Both the position numbers and the translations under genes were made by a program. Below, piece by piece: positions 1-7,413 of a DNA stretch of 20,176 nt. Numbering within the stretch: position 1 is the stretch's first letter; every line of letters begins with the position of its first letter. The stretch covers positions 1-20,176 of the forward strand of contig JAYVSS010000214.1 in the NCBI GenBank assembly GCA_043775075.1, given 5' to 3'. Under the pieces are notes generated by a model, which was not told the DNA's origin, did not search any database, and saw nothing but the letters and a program-made list of their open reading frames with translations. The stretch is from JANLQX01 sp043775075. Its GTDB lineage: Bacteria > Actinomycetota > Acidimicrobiia > Acidimicrobiales > JANYDT01.

Positions 1-467
1 ACCAGTTTAAGGACAGGCACCGGGTTGAAGAAGTGGATGCCGATCACGTTGGACGGACGCTTGGTCGCCATCGCCAGCTTCATGATCGGAATCGACGAAG
101 TATTCGACGCCAGGACCGCGTGCTCACTCACCACCACTGAGTCGAGCCGCCGGAACACGTCGAGCTTGGCCGCCTCGTTCTCCACGATGGCTTCGATGAC
201 GAGGTCGCGATCCCCAAGCGCATCAAAATCGGTGGCGAAGGCCAGGCTGCCCATCGACTTTTCGAACGTAATCTGATCAAGCTTTCCGGCGTTTAGCCCG
301 CGCTCTAGCGAACTCTGCACGCGATGCTCGGCCCGCGACCGGGCGTCTTCGGTTGCTTCCACGACGACGGTGTCCAGTCCTGCCCGGGCACATACCTCGG
401 CGATGCCCGCGCCCATCAGGCCACCGCCAACGACGCCAATCTTTCCGAACCCAAACGCTGTAGTCAT
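1..467 (-). CDS. 3-hydroxyacyl-CoA (3-hydroxybutyryl-CoA) dehydrogenase, N-terminal part
   Basis: Catalyses NAD-dependent oxidation of 3-hydroxyacyl-CoA to 3-oxoacyl-CoA (beta-oxidation, or the reverse in butyrate-type pathways), in the cytoplasm. The gene runs off the left edge; 155 codons are present of a family usually near 285-300 aa. The protein begins MTTAFGFGKIGVVGGGLMG, a Rossmann fold with the GGGLMG dinucleotide loop at about residues 14-19. Further on, the motif IVENEAAK and the stretch SNTSSIPI are typical of the family, and the visible part ends in GIHFFNPVPVLKL, which contains the conserved catalytic-region His. The ATG at 465-467 was chosen because the Rossmann strand starts about ten residues after it. 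It is divergent from the acyl-CoA synthetase across a 145-bp gap, so shared control is plausible. Family assignment is firm; chain-length preference is not readable. Confidence 0.93.
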   Translation of the reverse strand, partial: MTTAFGFGKIGVVGGGLMGAGIAEVCARAGLDTVVVEATEDARSRAEHRVQSSLERGLNAGKLDQITFEKSMGSLAFATDFDALGDRDLVIEAIVENEAAKLDVFRRLDSVVVSEHAVLASNTSSIPIMKLAMATKRPSNVIGIHFFNPVPVLKL

Positions 468-572
468 TGCCCCTTAGTCTGGCATCTGTCTACCCGTCAG
501 GACTTGCAGCAACCATGCGGCTGCTCGGTCCGTAAAGGAAGCTGTTGCAGGGTTTCTGACAAACTGATCGCC

Positions 573-591
573 GTCAACTGTTTCAGTTGTC
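573..591. promoter_or_regulatory. Palindrome in the divergent promoter region (candidate operator)
   Basis: The 145-bp gap between the two divergent fatty-acid genes contains CAACTG-TTT-CAGTTG (575-589), a perfect 6-bp inverted repeat with a 3-nt centre and one further G-C pair outside a mismatch. Related half-site-like words, TGACAAACTG and TGTCAAACTC, lie at either side. It sits about 20 bp before the start of the acyl-CoA synthetase, where a repressor would block transcription or initiation. A TetR- or FadR-like regulator is an inference from gene content only. Confidence 0.3.
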
Positions 592-612
592 AAACTCGAT
601 AGGGGAGCACCC

Positions 613-2166
613 ATGAAGGTACCGTTTACCGTTGGTGATTTTCTTGACCGCGCGGCGAACGTCTATGGCGATCGGATTGGTGTGGTGGACGAGCCGGGTG
701 TGGCTGGCTCTCTCGGTCAGATCACGTATACGGAGCTCAACAACCGGGTCCGGGGGATGGCCCGCCGACTCGAAGATATGGGTGTTGGGGTGGGTGATCG
801 GGTGGCGATCGTGAGCCCGAACTCGGCCAAGTTCCTCATTTCGTTCTGGGGCACGTCGAAGTACGGACGGGTGCTGGTGCCGATCAACTTCCGACTGAAC
901 ACCGAAGAGATTGCCTACATTCTCAAACACTCGGGCGCGCGGGTGCTGTTGGTCGATCCGGAGCAGTACGACGTGGTGAAAGACGTCGACGTGGACCACC
1001 TCATCGTGCTCGACGGAATCAACGACGCGGCGTTCTTTGCCCCGTTGGGTTCCGACGAAGCCGAACCGACGGCGTGGTCTCCGGACGAGGACGCGACCGC
1101 AACGGTGAACTACACCTCGGGCACCACGGCGCGGCCGAAGGGGGTACAAATCACCCACCGAAACGCGTGGACCAACGCGGTCACCTTCGGTTGGCACAGT
1201 TCGGTAAGCGACCGCGACGTGTACATCCACACGCTTCCGATGTTCCACTGCAACGGCTGGGGTCAGACGTATGCGGTCACCGGCATGGGTGCGAGGCACA
1301 TCGTTCTCCGCAAGGTGGACGGTGCCGACATTTTGGACCGAGTGGAGCGTCACGGCGTGAACTTCGCCTGTGGTGCGCCGGCCGTGGTGGCGATGACCCT
1401 CGACGCCGCCGAGAAACGGGTGGCCAATGGTCAGACTGTGCCCGGTCGTAATCTCATGCGCATCGTGGTAGCCGGCGCGCCGCCGCCGTCGAAGACGATT
1501 GAGCGCGTGGAGACCGAGTTAGGTTGGGAGTTCATTCAGATATATGGACTGACGGAGACCTCGCCTCTGCTCACCATAAACCGTAAGCGCGCAGAGTATG
1601 ACTCGCTCGACGTGGCGGAACGATCAAAAGTTCTCTCTCGCGCGGGCGCCCCGGCTATTGGAGTGAGCATCAAAATATCTGAAGATGGTGAAGTATGCGC
1701 GCGTAGCAATGTGGTGTTTGAAGGGTATTGGGAACAACCGGAGGAAACCTCGAAAGCCATCCGTGACGGGTACTTCCACACCGGCGACGGTGGGTACCTC
1801 GATGGTGCGTATGTGGTCATCGCCGACCGCAAGAAGGACGTCATCATTTCGGGCGGAGAGAACGTGTCGTCGATTGAGGTCGAAGACTGTCTGTTCCAGC
1901 ATCCAGCGGTGGCGGAGTGCTGTGTCATTGGTGTTCCGGACGCGAAGTGGGGCGAAACCATCAAAGCCCTCGTGGTGCTTCGGTCCGGGGTTGAGGTTCC
2001 GACGGAGCGCGACGTTATCGACTTCTGTCGTTCGAAGATGTCACACTTCAAATGCCCCACCACGGTCGAATTTCGAGACGAGCTGGCGCGCACGGCTACC
2101 GGCAAGCTGCAGAAGTTCAAGCTTCGCGCCCCGTTTTGGGAAGGTCGGGAGAAGCAGATCAACTAG
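613..2166 (+). CDS. AMP-dependent acyl-CoA synthetase (fatty-acid CoA ligase family)
   Basis: Activates a carboxylic acid, probably a fatty acid, to acyl-CoA through an acyl-adenylate, using ATP and CoA. The 517-aa protein has the whole ANL-superfamily set in order: P-loop-like YTSGTTARPKG (167-177), QIYGLTETSP (309-318), GYFHTGDGG (386-394), the hinge region DRKKDVIISGGENVSS (405-420) and the C-terminal catalytic Lys in ARTATGKLQK (Lys498). Length is normal for medium/long-chain FadD or AlkK-like ligases. The ATG is preceded by AGGGGAG (601-607) at good spacing. Gene order, divergent to a 3-hydroxyacyl-CoA dehydrogenase and near an acyl-CoA dehydrogenase, supports a beta-oxidation role. Substrate cannot be told from sequence; an aromatic or terpenoid acid is possible. 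Confidence 0.93.
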   Translation: MKVPFTVGDFLDRAANVYGDRIGVVDEPGVAGSLGQITYTELNNRVRGMARRLEDMGVGVGDRVAIVSPNSAKFLISFWGTSKYGRVLVPINFRLNTEEIAYILKHSGARVLLVDPEQYDVVKDVDVDHLIVLDGINDAAFFAPLGSDEAEPTAWSPDEDATATVNYTSGTTARPKGVQITHRNAWTNAVTFGWHSSVSDRDVYIHTLPMFHCNGWGQTYAVTGMGARHIVLRKVDGADILDRVERHGVNFACGAPAVVAMTLDAAEKRVANGQTVPGRNLMRIVVAGAPPPSKTIERVETELGWEFIQIYGLTETSPLLTINRKRAEYDSLDVAERSKVLSRAGAPAIGVSIKISEDGEVCARSNVVFEGYWEQPEETSKAIRDGYFHTGDGGYLDGAYVVIADRKKDVIISGGENVSSIEVEDCLFQHPAVAECCVIGVPDAKWGETIKALVVLRSGVEVPTERDVIDFCRSKMSHFKCPTTVEFRDELARTATGKLQKFKLRAPFWEGREKQIN

Positions 2167-2179
2167 CAGATCGTCTGCT
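2165..2179 (+). terminator. Short hairpin at the stop codon of the acyl-CoA synthetase
   Basis: AGCAGA-TCG-TCTGCT forms a perfect 6-bp stem with a 3-nt loop, beginning inside the TAG stop. There is no T-run after it, so intrinsic termination is doubtful; it may only slow polymerase or protect the mRNA end. The next gene starts 33 bp later on the same strand. Confidence 0.2.
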
Positions 2180-2211
2180 GATCGGACTCCGACAGGGGTA
2201 GCGTCGTCGGG

Positions 2212-2679
2212 GTGGATGTGCGGACGGGACGGGTCGACTTCGTAGTCGCTGCGCTGGCGGTGGGTGGAGCGGCCGCGGTGGTTGGCGGCGCGGCGCTGCC
2301 CTGGCTGGACTCGGGCGGGGTCAAGCGCAGCGCGTTCACCATGGCTCGCATCGCCAACGAACTGGGCGTGCTCGACACCGGTGTGCGAAGAACCGCAGTC
2401 ACTGCGCTGCTGGTGACCCCGGTGGTGGCGTCCATGGTCGTCCTGCTCCTTGGCCTCGGACGAACTCGGCTCTCCGGCTTGGTCGGTTTGCCGCTCGGCG
2501 TCGCCGGTTTGGGGGCAGGCACCATCGGAACCCGTTTTTCCCCGACCACCCTTGCTGGGCCATACGTTTGCCTCGTCGGCGGCGCCGTATGCATCCTTGG
2601 AGCGTGGGGGCTCTTGTTAGGTCCACGGCCTGCCGATAGCGCGTCGAATGCCTTATCGATACCAGAGGAGACCTCATGA
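2212..2679 (+). CDS. Hypothetical four-helix integral membrane protein
   Basis: Function not recognised. The 155-aa protein has four hydrophobic segments at about residues 9-31, 63-83, 87-107 and 115-137, separated by short loops, with a LPWLDSGG turn after helix 1, a pattern seen in many small actinobacterial membrane proteins. The C-terminal tail (about 138-155) is polar and should lie on the same side as the short N-terminus. GTG at 2212 gives the complete first helix; a second in-frame GTG at 2218 would also work, and AGGGG at 2193-2197 is a rather distant ribosome-binding site. The stop overlaps the next start (ATGA at 2676-2679), so the two products are translationally coupled and probably act together at the membrane. 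Confidence 0.75.
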   Translation: MDVRTGRVDFVVAALAVGGAAAVVGGAALPWLDSGGVKRSAFTMARIANELGVLDTGVRRTAVTALLVTPVVASMVVLLLGLGRTRLSGLVGLPLGVAGLGAGTIGTRFSPTTLAGPYVCLVGGAVCILGAWGLLLGPRPADSASNALSIPEETS

Positions 2680-4208
2680 CTGACAACATCGAGCCATCGA
2701 GCGAGGCATTGCCCGAGCCAGAACCGAGCGCGGGTGCGAGCACGAGTGTGCCCGATGCCGGCCCGGCGGCAAGCGCGACCACGGTCGTGCCTCCCGCAGC
2801 GCCGCCTTTCACGCCCCCGAAGAAGGGTCGCGCCGGTCGAGTCGCCCTCGCCGCGCTTGGTCTCGTCGGCATCGCCGGGGGTGGAGCGTTTGCGTACACG
2901 CAACTCACCGGCGGAGAGAAGGCCAACACCCCAGAACAGGCGGTGGAGGGTTTCTATCGATCGTTTGAGAGGGGCGACTTCGTCGGAATGTCGAAGGCCC
3001 TTGCGCCTGGGGAGCGCGACGTGTTGCTTGACTCGATGGTGCCGATGGTCGCCGAGTTGAGTCGGCTCGAAATTTTGGAAAAGAACTTCACGCTCGACAA
3101 AGTTGGCGGCTACACCGCAAAGATCTCGAACTACAAGGCGAAGTCCACCGTTCTTCGCTCGGACCTCGCATCGGTGATCGTTACCGGGGGCACGCTCAAG
3201 GCAACACTCGATCCAAAGAAGCTTCCGTTTGGGGACTTTCTTCGGGATCAATTCGGCAAGCAGATCGACGAGGCCGAGGCATCAACCAGTACTGATTCGC
3301 TGACGGCGGGCTCAAAAGACAGCCCCATAATCGTACAAAAGGTGGGGAAACGCTGGTACATATCGGGGAACTATTCAATCGCTGAGGCGGCCCGTCGCAA
3401 CGACGACACGCCCTTCAAAGTCCCGGCCAAAGGTGCCGGCGTTCCGGCCAAGGGATCGAAGACGCCTGAGGGTGCGGTGAGCGAGATGCTCCAAGCGAGC
3501 GCCGATCTCGATGTCCGCCGGGTTATCGAACTGCTTCCTCCAGATGAGTTCGCCGCACTGCATGATTACGCCGGCGAGTTCATCGGCGATGCTGAAAAGA
3601 ATCTCGTTGATGTCCGTAAGCAGTACTCGTTGAACATCACCCCCAAACTGAACGTGGTGAATCTCGCCGATGATCGTCGACTTGTGCAGATCGTTGACCT
3701 GCCGATGACATTCAATGCCACGGTCAACAAGCAAAGGATCGATTTCGCCTACAAGGACAAGACGGCCAAGGCATCGTTCACCTCGAAAGACGGCGAAGAT
3801 CTACGTGCTGATTTTCGCGGCGATTGCCTCACAATTGTGCTTGACGGAGAGAAAAAGAAGGGCTGCGGGCGAACGGGATGGAGCAAGCTATTCACCGACC
3901 TAACCGGCACACCGATTGATCTTTCAACCATTCCCGTCTCCACCACCGGAATCTCGGGCCCTTGCGGATCCGCCAAGAAGCCCCTGCTGGGGTTCACCGT
4001 CATTGAGCGAGACGGACTTTGGTACGTGAGCCCGTTCCGAACGACGCTCGATTCGATGACGGCGACGATGAAGACCCTCGATCGCAAACAGCTGGACTGC
4101 TTCGTGAAGGAAGTGCGCAAGATCGCCGACTCGACTTCCAATACGGTGTCCTCCACCTTCGACACCGGTGGCACTTCGGACACCACCCTGGGTTCCCCCG
4201 GGGACTGA
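2676..4208 (+). CDS. Membrane-anchored extracytoplasmic protein with two repeated domains
   Basis: Function not recognised. The 510-aa protein has a Pro/Ala/Glu-rich cytoplasmic N-terminus (1-50), a basic stop KKGRAGR, one membrane helix (about 54-74) and a long outer part. The outer part holds two related units: one from TPEQAVEGFYRSFERGD (85) to VGKRWYISGNYS (about 234), the other from TPEGAVSEMLQASADLD (263) to ERDGLWYVSPFRT (about 456). The TPExAV opening helix and closing W-Y-(I/V)-S strand resemble NTF2/SnoaL-type lipoprotein domains. Cys384, 397, 430 and 475 could form disulfides outside the cell. GAGGAG (about 2665-2670) precedes the ATG. The coding signal continues in the -1 frame past the TGA (see the 4195-4408 entry), so the true C-terminus may be longer. 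Confidence 0.82.
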   Translation: MTDNIEPSSEALPEPEPSAGASTSVPDAGPAASATTVVPPAAPPFTPPKKGRAGRVALAALGLVGIAGGGAFAYTQLTGGEKANTPEQAVEGFYRSFERGDFVGMSKALAPGERDVLLDSMVPMVAELSRLEILEKNFTLDKVGGYTAKISNYKAKSTVLRSDLASVIVTGGTLKATLDPKKLPFGDFLRDQFGKQIDEAEASTSTDSLTAGSKDSPIIVQKVGKRWYISGNYSIAEAARRNDDTPFKVPAKGAGVPAKGSKTPEGAVSEMLQASADLDVRRVIELLPPDEFAALHDYAGEFIGDAEKNLVDVRKQYSLNITPKLNVVNLADDRRLVQIVDLPMTFNATVNKQRIDFAYKDKTAKASFTSKDGEDLRADFRGDCLTIVLDGEKKKGCGRTGWSKLFTDLTGTPIDLSTIPVSTTGISGPCGSAKKPLLGFTVIERDGLWYVSPFRTTLDSMTATMKTLDRKQLDCFVKEVRKIADSTSNTVSSTFDTGGTSDTTLGSPGD

Positions 4209-4408
4209 CGGCGTCGGCGTCAACACCAGAGATTCGGGCCGTCGCCGTCGATTCGACGGGGGGTTCGAGCGACACCGGAACGGTTACCTCCAGTCTCATC
4301 GCCGACACGCCAGCCTGTCGAAAGGTCAAGGAAATCTCCGACCGGGGCGGGGTTGCTCCCGAGGATCTTTACAACACCTGCTTTCGACGAAGCGTTCGCC
4401 TCGTCTGA
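4195..4408 (+). other. Probable out-of-frame C-terminal tail of the preceding protein
   Basis: At CCCCCGGGG (4195-4203), one extra base, or a -1 ribosomal slip on the CCC codon, joins the upstream frame to an open frame that continues about 65 codons to TGA at 4406-4408. That frame has strongly GC-rich third positions and reads as ordinary protein: a Ser/Thr/Gly linker, then DTPACRKVKEISDRGG and VAPEDLYNTCF with two further Cys. The in-frame stop lies only 3 nt beyond the run. Sequencing or assembly error at the homopolymer, a genuine mutation and programmed frameshifting all fit; the sequence alone cannot decide. Confidence 0.45.
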
Positions 4409-4448
4409 TGCAATGGTTTCACCAAGTAGTTCGGCTGCCGGCCATCGG

Positions 4449-6206
4449 TCAACGGCTGGCGTAAATGGGGTCGGGCAGGTCGTCGAAGAGGGTCGCCCCG
4501 GCAGTGATCTGGGGCTCCAGCGCAGTGGCAAGTGGCAGCAGTTGGGTGACGAAGAACGTGGCGGTGGCGGCGCGTCCGGGGTCGGCTTTGGCCGTGGCGA
4601 CGACGTACTGACGGGCCATCAACCATCCCCCGACGGTCGTGGCCATCAATCGGAGGAAGGGTGTCGCACCGGCCATTGCGTCTCGGGGGTTGGCGCGGCC
4701 TTCGCCGAGCAGCCACGCGGTGCAACGGACCGTCGCCTCCACGGCCGCGAGTAATGGCACCTTGAGGTCGTCTGGCAGCGTTCGCGCCACCGCACGGATC
4801 TCGTCGAGAAGTTCGGTCACCACCGCACCATTTCTCATCCCGATTTTGCGACCGATGAGGTCGAGGGCCTGGATGCCGTTGGTCCCCTCGTAGATCGCGG
4901 CGATTCGAATATCTCGGTAGAGCTGCGCCGCGCCGGTGTCCTCGCAGTATCCCATGCCGCCAAAAACCTGCACACCAAGGGATGCCATTTCGTTCCCCAG
5001 ATCGGTGCACCACGCCTTCGAAAGTGGGGTGTATAGGTCAGCGCGTTCGTGCGCTGCGGTACGCGCTGCGTCATCGGGTAGGGCGCGTGCTTCGTCCATG
5101 GCCACGGCGTTGAGAAAAAGAAGATGGCGCATCGCTTCGGTATATGCGCGCATAGTAAAAAGCATTCGACGCACATCTGGGTGGCCGATGATCGCGGCCC
5201 CGGAATCGGCCGACCCCACTACTCGACCCTGTACCCGACTCATGGCGTGGGCCACGGCCAGCTGATGGGAGCGCTCGCTAATGGCCGCACCCTGTTGACC
5301 AACTGCTAAGCGTGCATTGTTCATCATTGTGAACATGACCCGCATGCCGTCATTGACATCGCCGATCAGCTGGCCGACTGCGCCGTCGCCTCCATCTCCG
5401 AACGCCAGGACACAGGTGGGCGAGCCGTGAATTCCCATCTTGTGTTCGGTCGACACCACCCGCACGTCATTGCGGTGGCCGAGCGAACCGTCGTTGTTGA
5501 CAACAAACTTGGGTACGACAAAACACGAGATACCTTTGGTCCCGGCCGGAGCACCGTCCACTCGGGCGAGTACTAAGTGCACGATGTTCTCGGTGAGATC
5601 GTGTTCGCCCCACGTGATGTAAATCTTCTGGCCGGTGATCCGCCACGACCCGTCGGTCGCGTGGGTGGCCCTGGTACGTAGGGCCCCGACGTCCGAACCG
5701 GCGTCGGGCTCGCTGAGGTTCATCGTGCCCGTCCACTCGCCACTCACGAGCTTTGTCAGATATGTCTCTTTGAGATCCTCGGAACCCCAGTGGCTTAACG
5801 CATCGATGGAACCCTGGGTCAACATCGGGCATAGGGCGAACGCCATGTTGGACGATTCGAGCATTTCGGAAATCGCCAACCCGATCGTGTGAGGGAAGCC
5901 CCCGCCGCCATAGGCCGGGTCAGCGGCGACGGCGCCCCAGCCGCCATCCACGTAGGCCTTGTAGGCCGCCTTGAATCCGGCGGCGGTGGTGATCGTGGAC
6001 GCCACCGTGTCCACGAGCAAGCCCTGACGGTCACCGATTTCGTTGGTTGGGGCGATGACCGTGCTGCACAGACGGCCAAATTCGGCGAGGAGTTCGTCGA
6101 CGGTAGCTGGGTCAGCATGGTCGAAGCCCGGAAGCTCGTGGAGGTAGGGAGCGACGAGATCGAGACTGAAGCGAAGGTCGGCAAGTGGCGGGCGATACTC
6201 AAGCAC
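4449..6206 (-). CDS. Acyl-CoA dehydrogenase (FadE5-like, with N- and C-terminal extensions)
   Basis: FAD-dependent oxidation of acyl-CoA to trans-2-enoyl-CoA, the first oxidation of beta-oxidation. The 585-aa protein is longer than the about 380-aa core family, matching the FadE5/AcdA type: the N-terminal cap motif (LEYRPPLADLRFSL at 2-15), the helical N-domain, the FAD/substrate signature GTMNLSEPDAGSDVGALRT (160-178), the beta-domain with KIYITWGEHDL (194-204), and the catalytic base in IYEGTNGIQALDLIGRK (Glu440). An extra C-terminal helical region (about 460-585) is usual in this subclass. The start is GTG with GGGAGA about 9 nt upstream. It is convergent with the membrane-protein pair. 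Chain-length specificity is not evident. Confidence 0.93.
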   Translation of the reverse strand: MLEYRPPLADLRFSLDLVAPYLHELPGFDHADPATVDELLAEFGRLCSTVIAPTNEIGDRQGLLVDTVASTITTAAGFKAAYKAYVDGGWGAVAADPAYGGGGFPHTIGLAISEMLESSNMAFALCPMLTQGSIDALSHWGSEDLKETYLTKLVSGEWTGTMNLSEPDAGSDVGALRTRATHATDGSWRITGQKIYITWGEHDLTENIVHLVLARVDGAPAGTKGISCFVVPKFVVNNDGSLGHRNDVRVVSTEHKMGIHGSPTCVLAFGDGGDGAVGQLIGDVNDGMRVMFTMMNNARLAVGQQGAAISERSHQLAVAHAMSRVQGRVVGSADSGAAIIGHPDVRRMLFTMRAYTEAMRHLLFLNAVAMDEARALPDDAARTAAHERADLYTPLSKAWCTDLGNEMASLGVQVFGGMGYCEDTGAAQLYRDIRIAAIYEGTNGIQALDLIGRKIGMRNGAVVTELLDEIRAVARTLPDDLKVPLLAAVEATVRCTAWLLGEGRANPRDAMAGATPFLRLMATTVGGWLMARQYVVATAKADPGRAATATFFVTQLLPLATALEPQITAGATLFDDLPDPIYASR

Positions 6207-6265
6207 GCCGACGAGTCTCCCACCTGCAATTTCAGTGGCTGGTGGTCTGTTGCAGATACAACTAG

Positions 6266-6279
6266 GGCGTCGATACGCC
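6266..6279. promoter_or_regulatory. Small palindrome upstream of the acyl-CoA dehydrogenase
   Basis: The 138-bp gap between the dehydrogenase start and the VOC gene contains GGCGT-CGAT-ACGCC, a 14-bp perfect palindrome about 60 bp before the GTG, and the 10-bp palindrome GCGCCGGCGC at 6311-6320. Either could be an operator or chance in GC-rich DNA; no promoter boxes are clear. Confidence 0.2.
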
Positions 6280-6344
6280 GAGATTCTGGGACAACGAACC
6301 CCAATGCGAAGCGCCGGCGCGCCGGTTGTTTCGAAGACAGACCA

Positions 6345-6749
6345 TTACTCCGCCGAGTCAGCTCCGGGTGGGCGCAGTGCTCGGTCCCACACCAGACAGA
6401 ACGGGTGTCCGGCCGGATCGAGGAACACCCGAAAGGTGACTCCGGGCTGAAACTCTGCCTTGCGGGCGCCGAGAGCAAGCACCCGTGCCTCGCCAGTATC
6501 GAGGTCGTCGACGTTGAAGTCGAGATGAAGCCGTTGGGGATGCTCGTGGCCCGGCCACACCGGCGGGGTGTGATTCTCCACCTGCTGGAAGGCGATCTTG
6601 GCGCCCCCTGGGGAGTGGAGTTCCACCCAATCGCTGTCGGTCCGGCCTTCGTCGATCGCCGTGCCGATGATGGCGCCATAAAACGCCGCCAGCGCTCGGG
6701 GGTCCGAACAATCGATGGCCACCGTGTCAAAACGAGCAATGGGACTCAT
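6345..6749 (-). CDS. VOC-superfamily (glyoxalase/bleomycin-resistance-like) protein
   Basis: A 134-aa single-module-pair VOC protein. It opens with IARFDTVAIDCSDPRALAAFYGAIIG, the usual first beta-alpha unit; WVELHSPGGAKIAFQQVE (41-58) is the matching strand pair; and QRLHLDFNVDDLD (72-84) opens the second half, closed by FRVFLDPAGHPFCLVWD (106-122). This pattern is close to the Glyoxalase_6-like group, most of which have no known substrate. The ATG at 6747-6749 fits the family N-terminus, but there is no good ribosome-binding site before it and the same frame stays open for another 186 codons upstream, so translation may start farther up (see next entry). It is on the same strand as the acyl-CoA dehydrogenase, 138 bp before it. 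Confidence 0.8.
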   Translation of the reverse strand: MSPIARFDTVAIDCSDPRALAAFYGAIIGTAIDEGRTDSDWVELHSPGGAKIAFQQVENHTPPVWPGHEHPQRLHLDFNVDDLDTGEARVLALGARKAEFQPGVTFRVFLDPAGHPFCLVWDRALRPPGADSAE

Positions 6750-7307
6750 GATTGCCAGGGTACGAGACGATGCTCGCCGTTGCGAGGAGGACGCGTGCCC
6801 GTCCGTTCTTAAGGCCGGCACAGAACTACCGGTCTGACGCCCGTCCAAGGCCTGCCTAGGTGAGATCGCGTCCAAATCGGCCAAATCACCGTTCGGAAGG
6901 CGGAAAATCTCGGTACTTGGACGCGCCGATTCGTCGACTTGGATTCTCGCTTCGTCCGAGGAGATCTTCGAACCCGCGGCGGTGACGACTGAACACCAGT
7001 TGTGTCGCTTCATCCGCCTCCGGGTGTTCTTCATATGTGCACAGATTGCTTCGAAGAAGGTTGGCGAGAGTCGCGGATCGGTGTACGCCGACCAGCTGAC
7101 CGAGAGCGGTTCCAGTGCGTCGACGAGAAGGGGGTGGATAGAACGATCTCGTCCTGATTCGTACGTGGAGGATACGATCACGCCGAAAGTCGCGACCAGC
7201 ATCTCGATCGCCGCCTGCCAGTCGGCGATTGCTTTGTCGAGAAACCGCCAGATCGGATTGGTGGCGATCGCCTGCTCGGTCCGCCGGGACAGTTGCTGGT
7301 CAAACAT
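6750..7307 (-). CDS. Possible N-terminal extension or separate coding region in frame with the VOC gene
   Basis: Not recognised. From an ATG at 7305-7307 the minus strand is open, without any stop, straight into the VOC gene, which would make a 320-aa protein. The first about 105 residues look like real folded protein (IWRFLDKAIADWQAAIEM, then HPLLVDALEPLSVSWSAY and SPTFFEAICAHMK) with GC-rich third codon positions; the last about 80 residues before the VOC domain resemble a linker. The opposite strand is also open over 6982-7413 but reads as Ser/Arg-rich, non-protein-like sequence. Alternatives are a degraded gene, or non-coding DNA that is stop-free because of high GC. This is the only stretch over 300 bases without a firm gene. 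Confidence 0.33.
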
Positions 7308-7413
7308 CCCCGAACGATACCGTCGACGCCGCGGGCCATCGCTGCGGCCGTGCTGGCGTTCGATCCACGTGGGCGACCCGCGCACAATCGGTGATGCCAG
7401 ACTGGCGGGCGTC
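7308..7413. promoter_or_regulatory. Probable divergent promoter region
   Basis: If the upstream minus-strand frame begins at 7307, these 106 bp separate it from the chorismate mutase-VOC gene and must carry the promoter of the latter. I see no convincing -35/-10 pair; a weak GCCGC...GCGGC inverted repeat lies near 7329-7347. GGCGGG a few bases before the ATG at 7414 is a poor ribosome-binding site. Confidence 0.3.

Noticed and set aside
583..1353. Long open frame on the minus strand opposite the acyl-CoA synthetase
   Set aside because: His/Arg/Val-rich antisense of a firmly identified gene; no domain signs.
2163..3251. 362-codon minus-strand open frame
   Set aside because: Antisense of the two membrane-protein genes, Arg/Pro-rich, no protein-like motif; the plus-strand genes have coupled starts and membrane helices.
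4437..4460. GCCGGCC/GGCTGGC hairpin at the acyl-CoA dehydrogenase stop as a terminator
   Set aside because: Needs a G-T pair, spans the stop codon and has no T-run; common by chance in GC-rich DNA.
6982..7413. Upstream extension of the chorismate mutase-VOC frame on the plus strand
   Set aside because: The added 144 residues are Ser/Arg-rich and unlike folded protein; the mutase domain begins properly at the ATG at 7414, and the minus strand looks more coding here.
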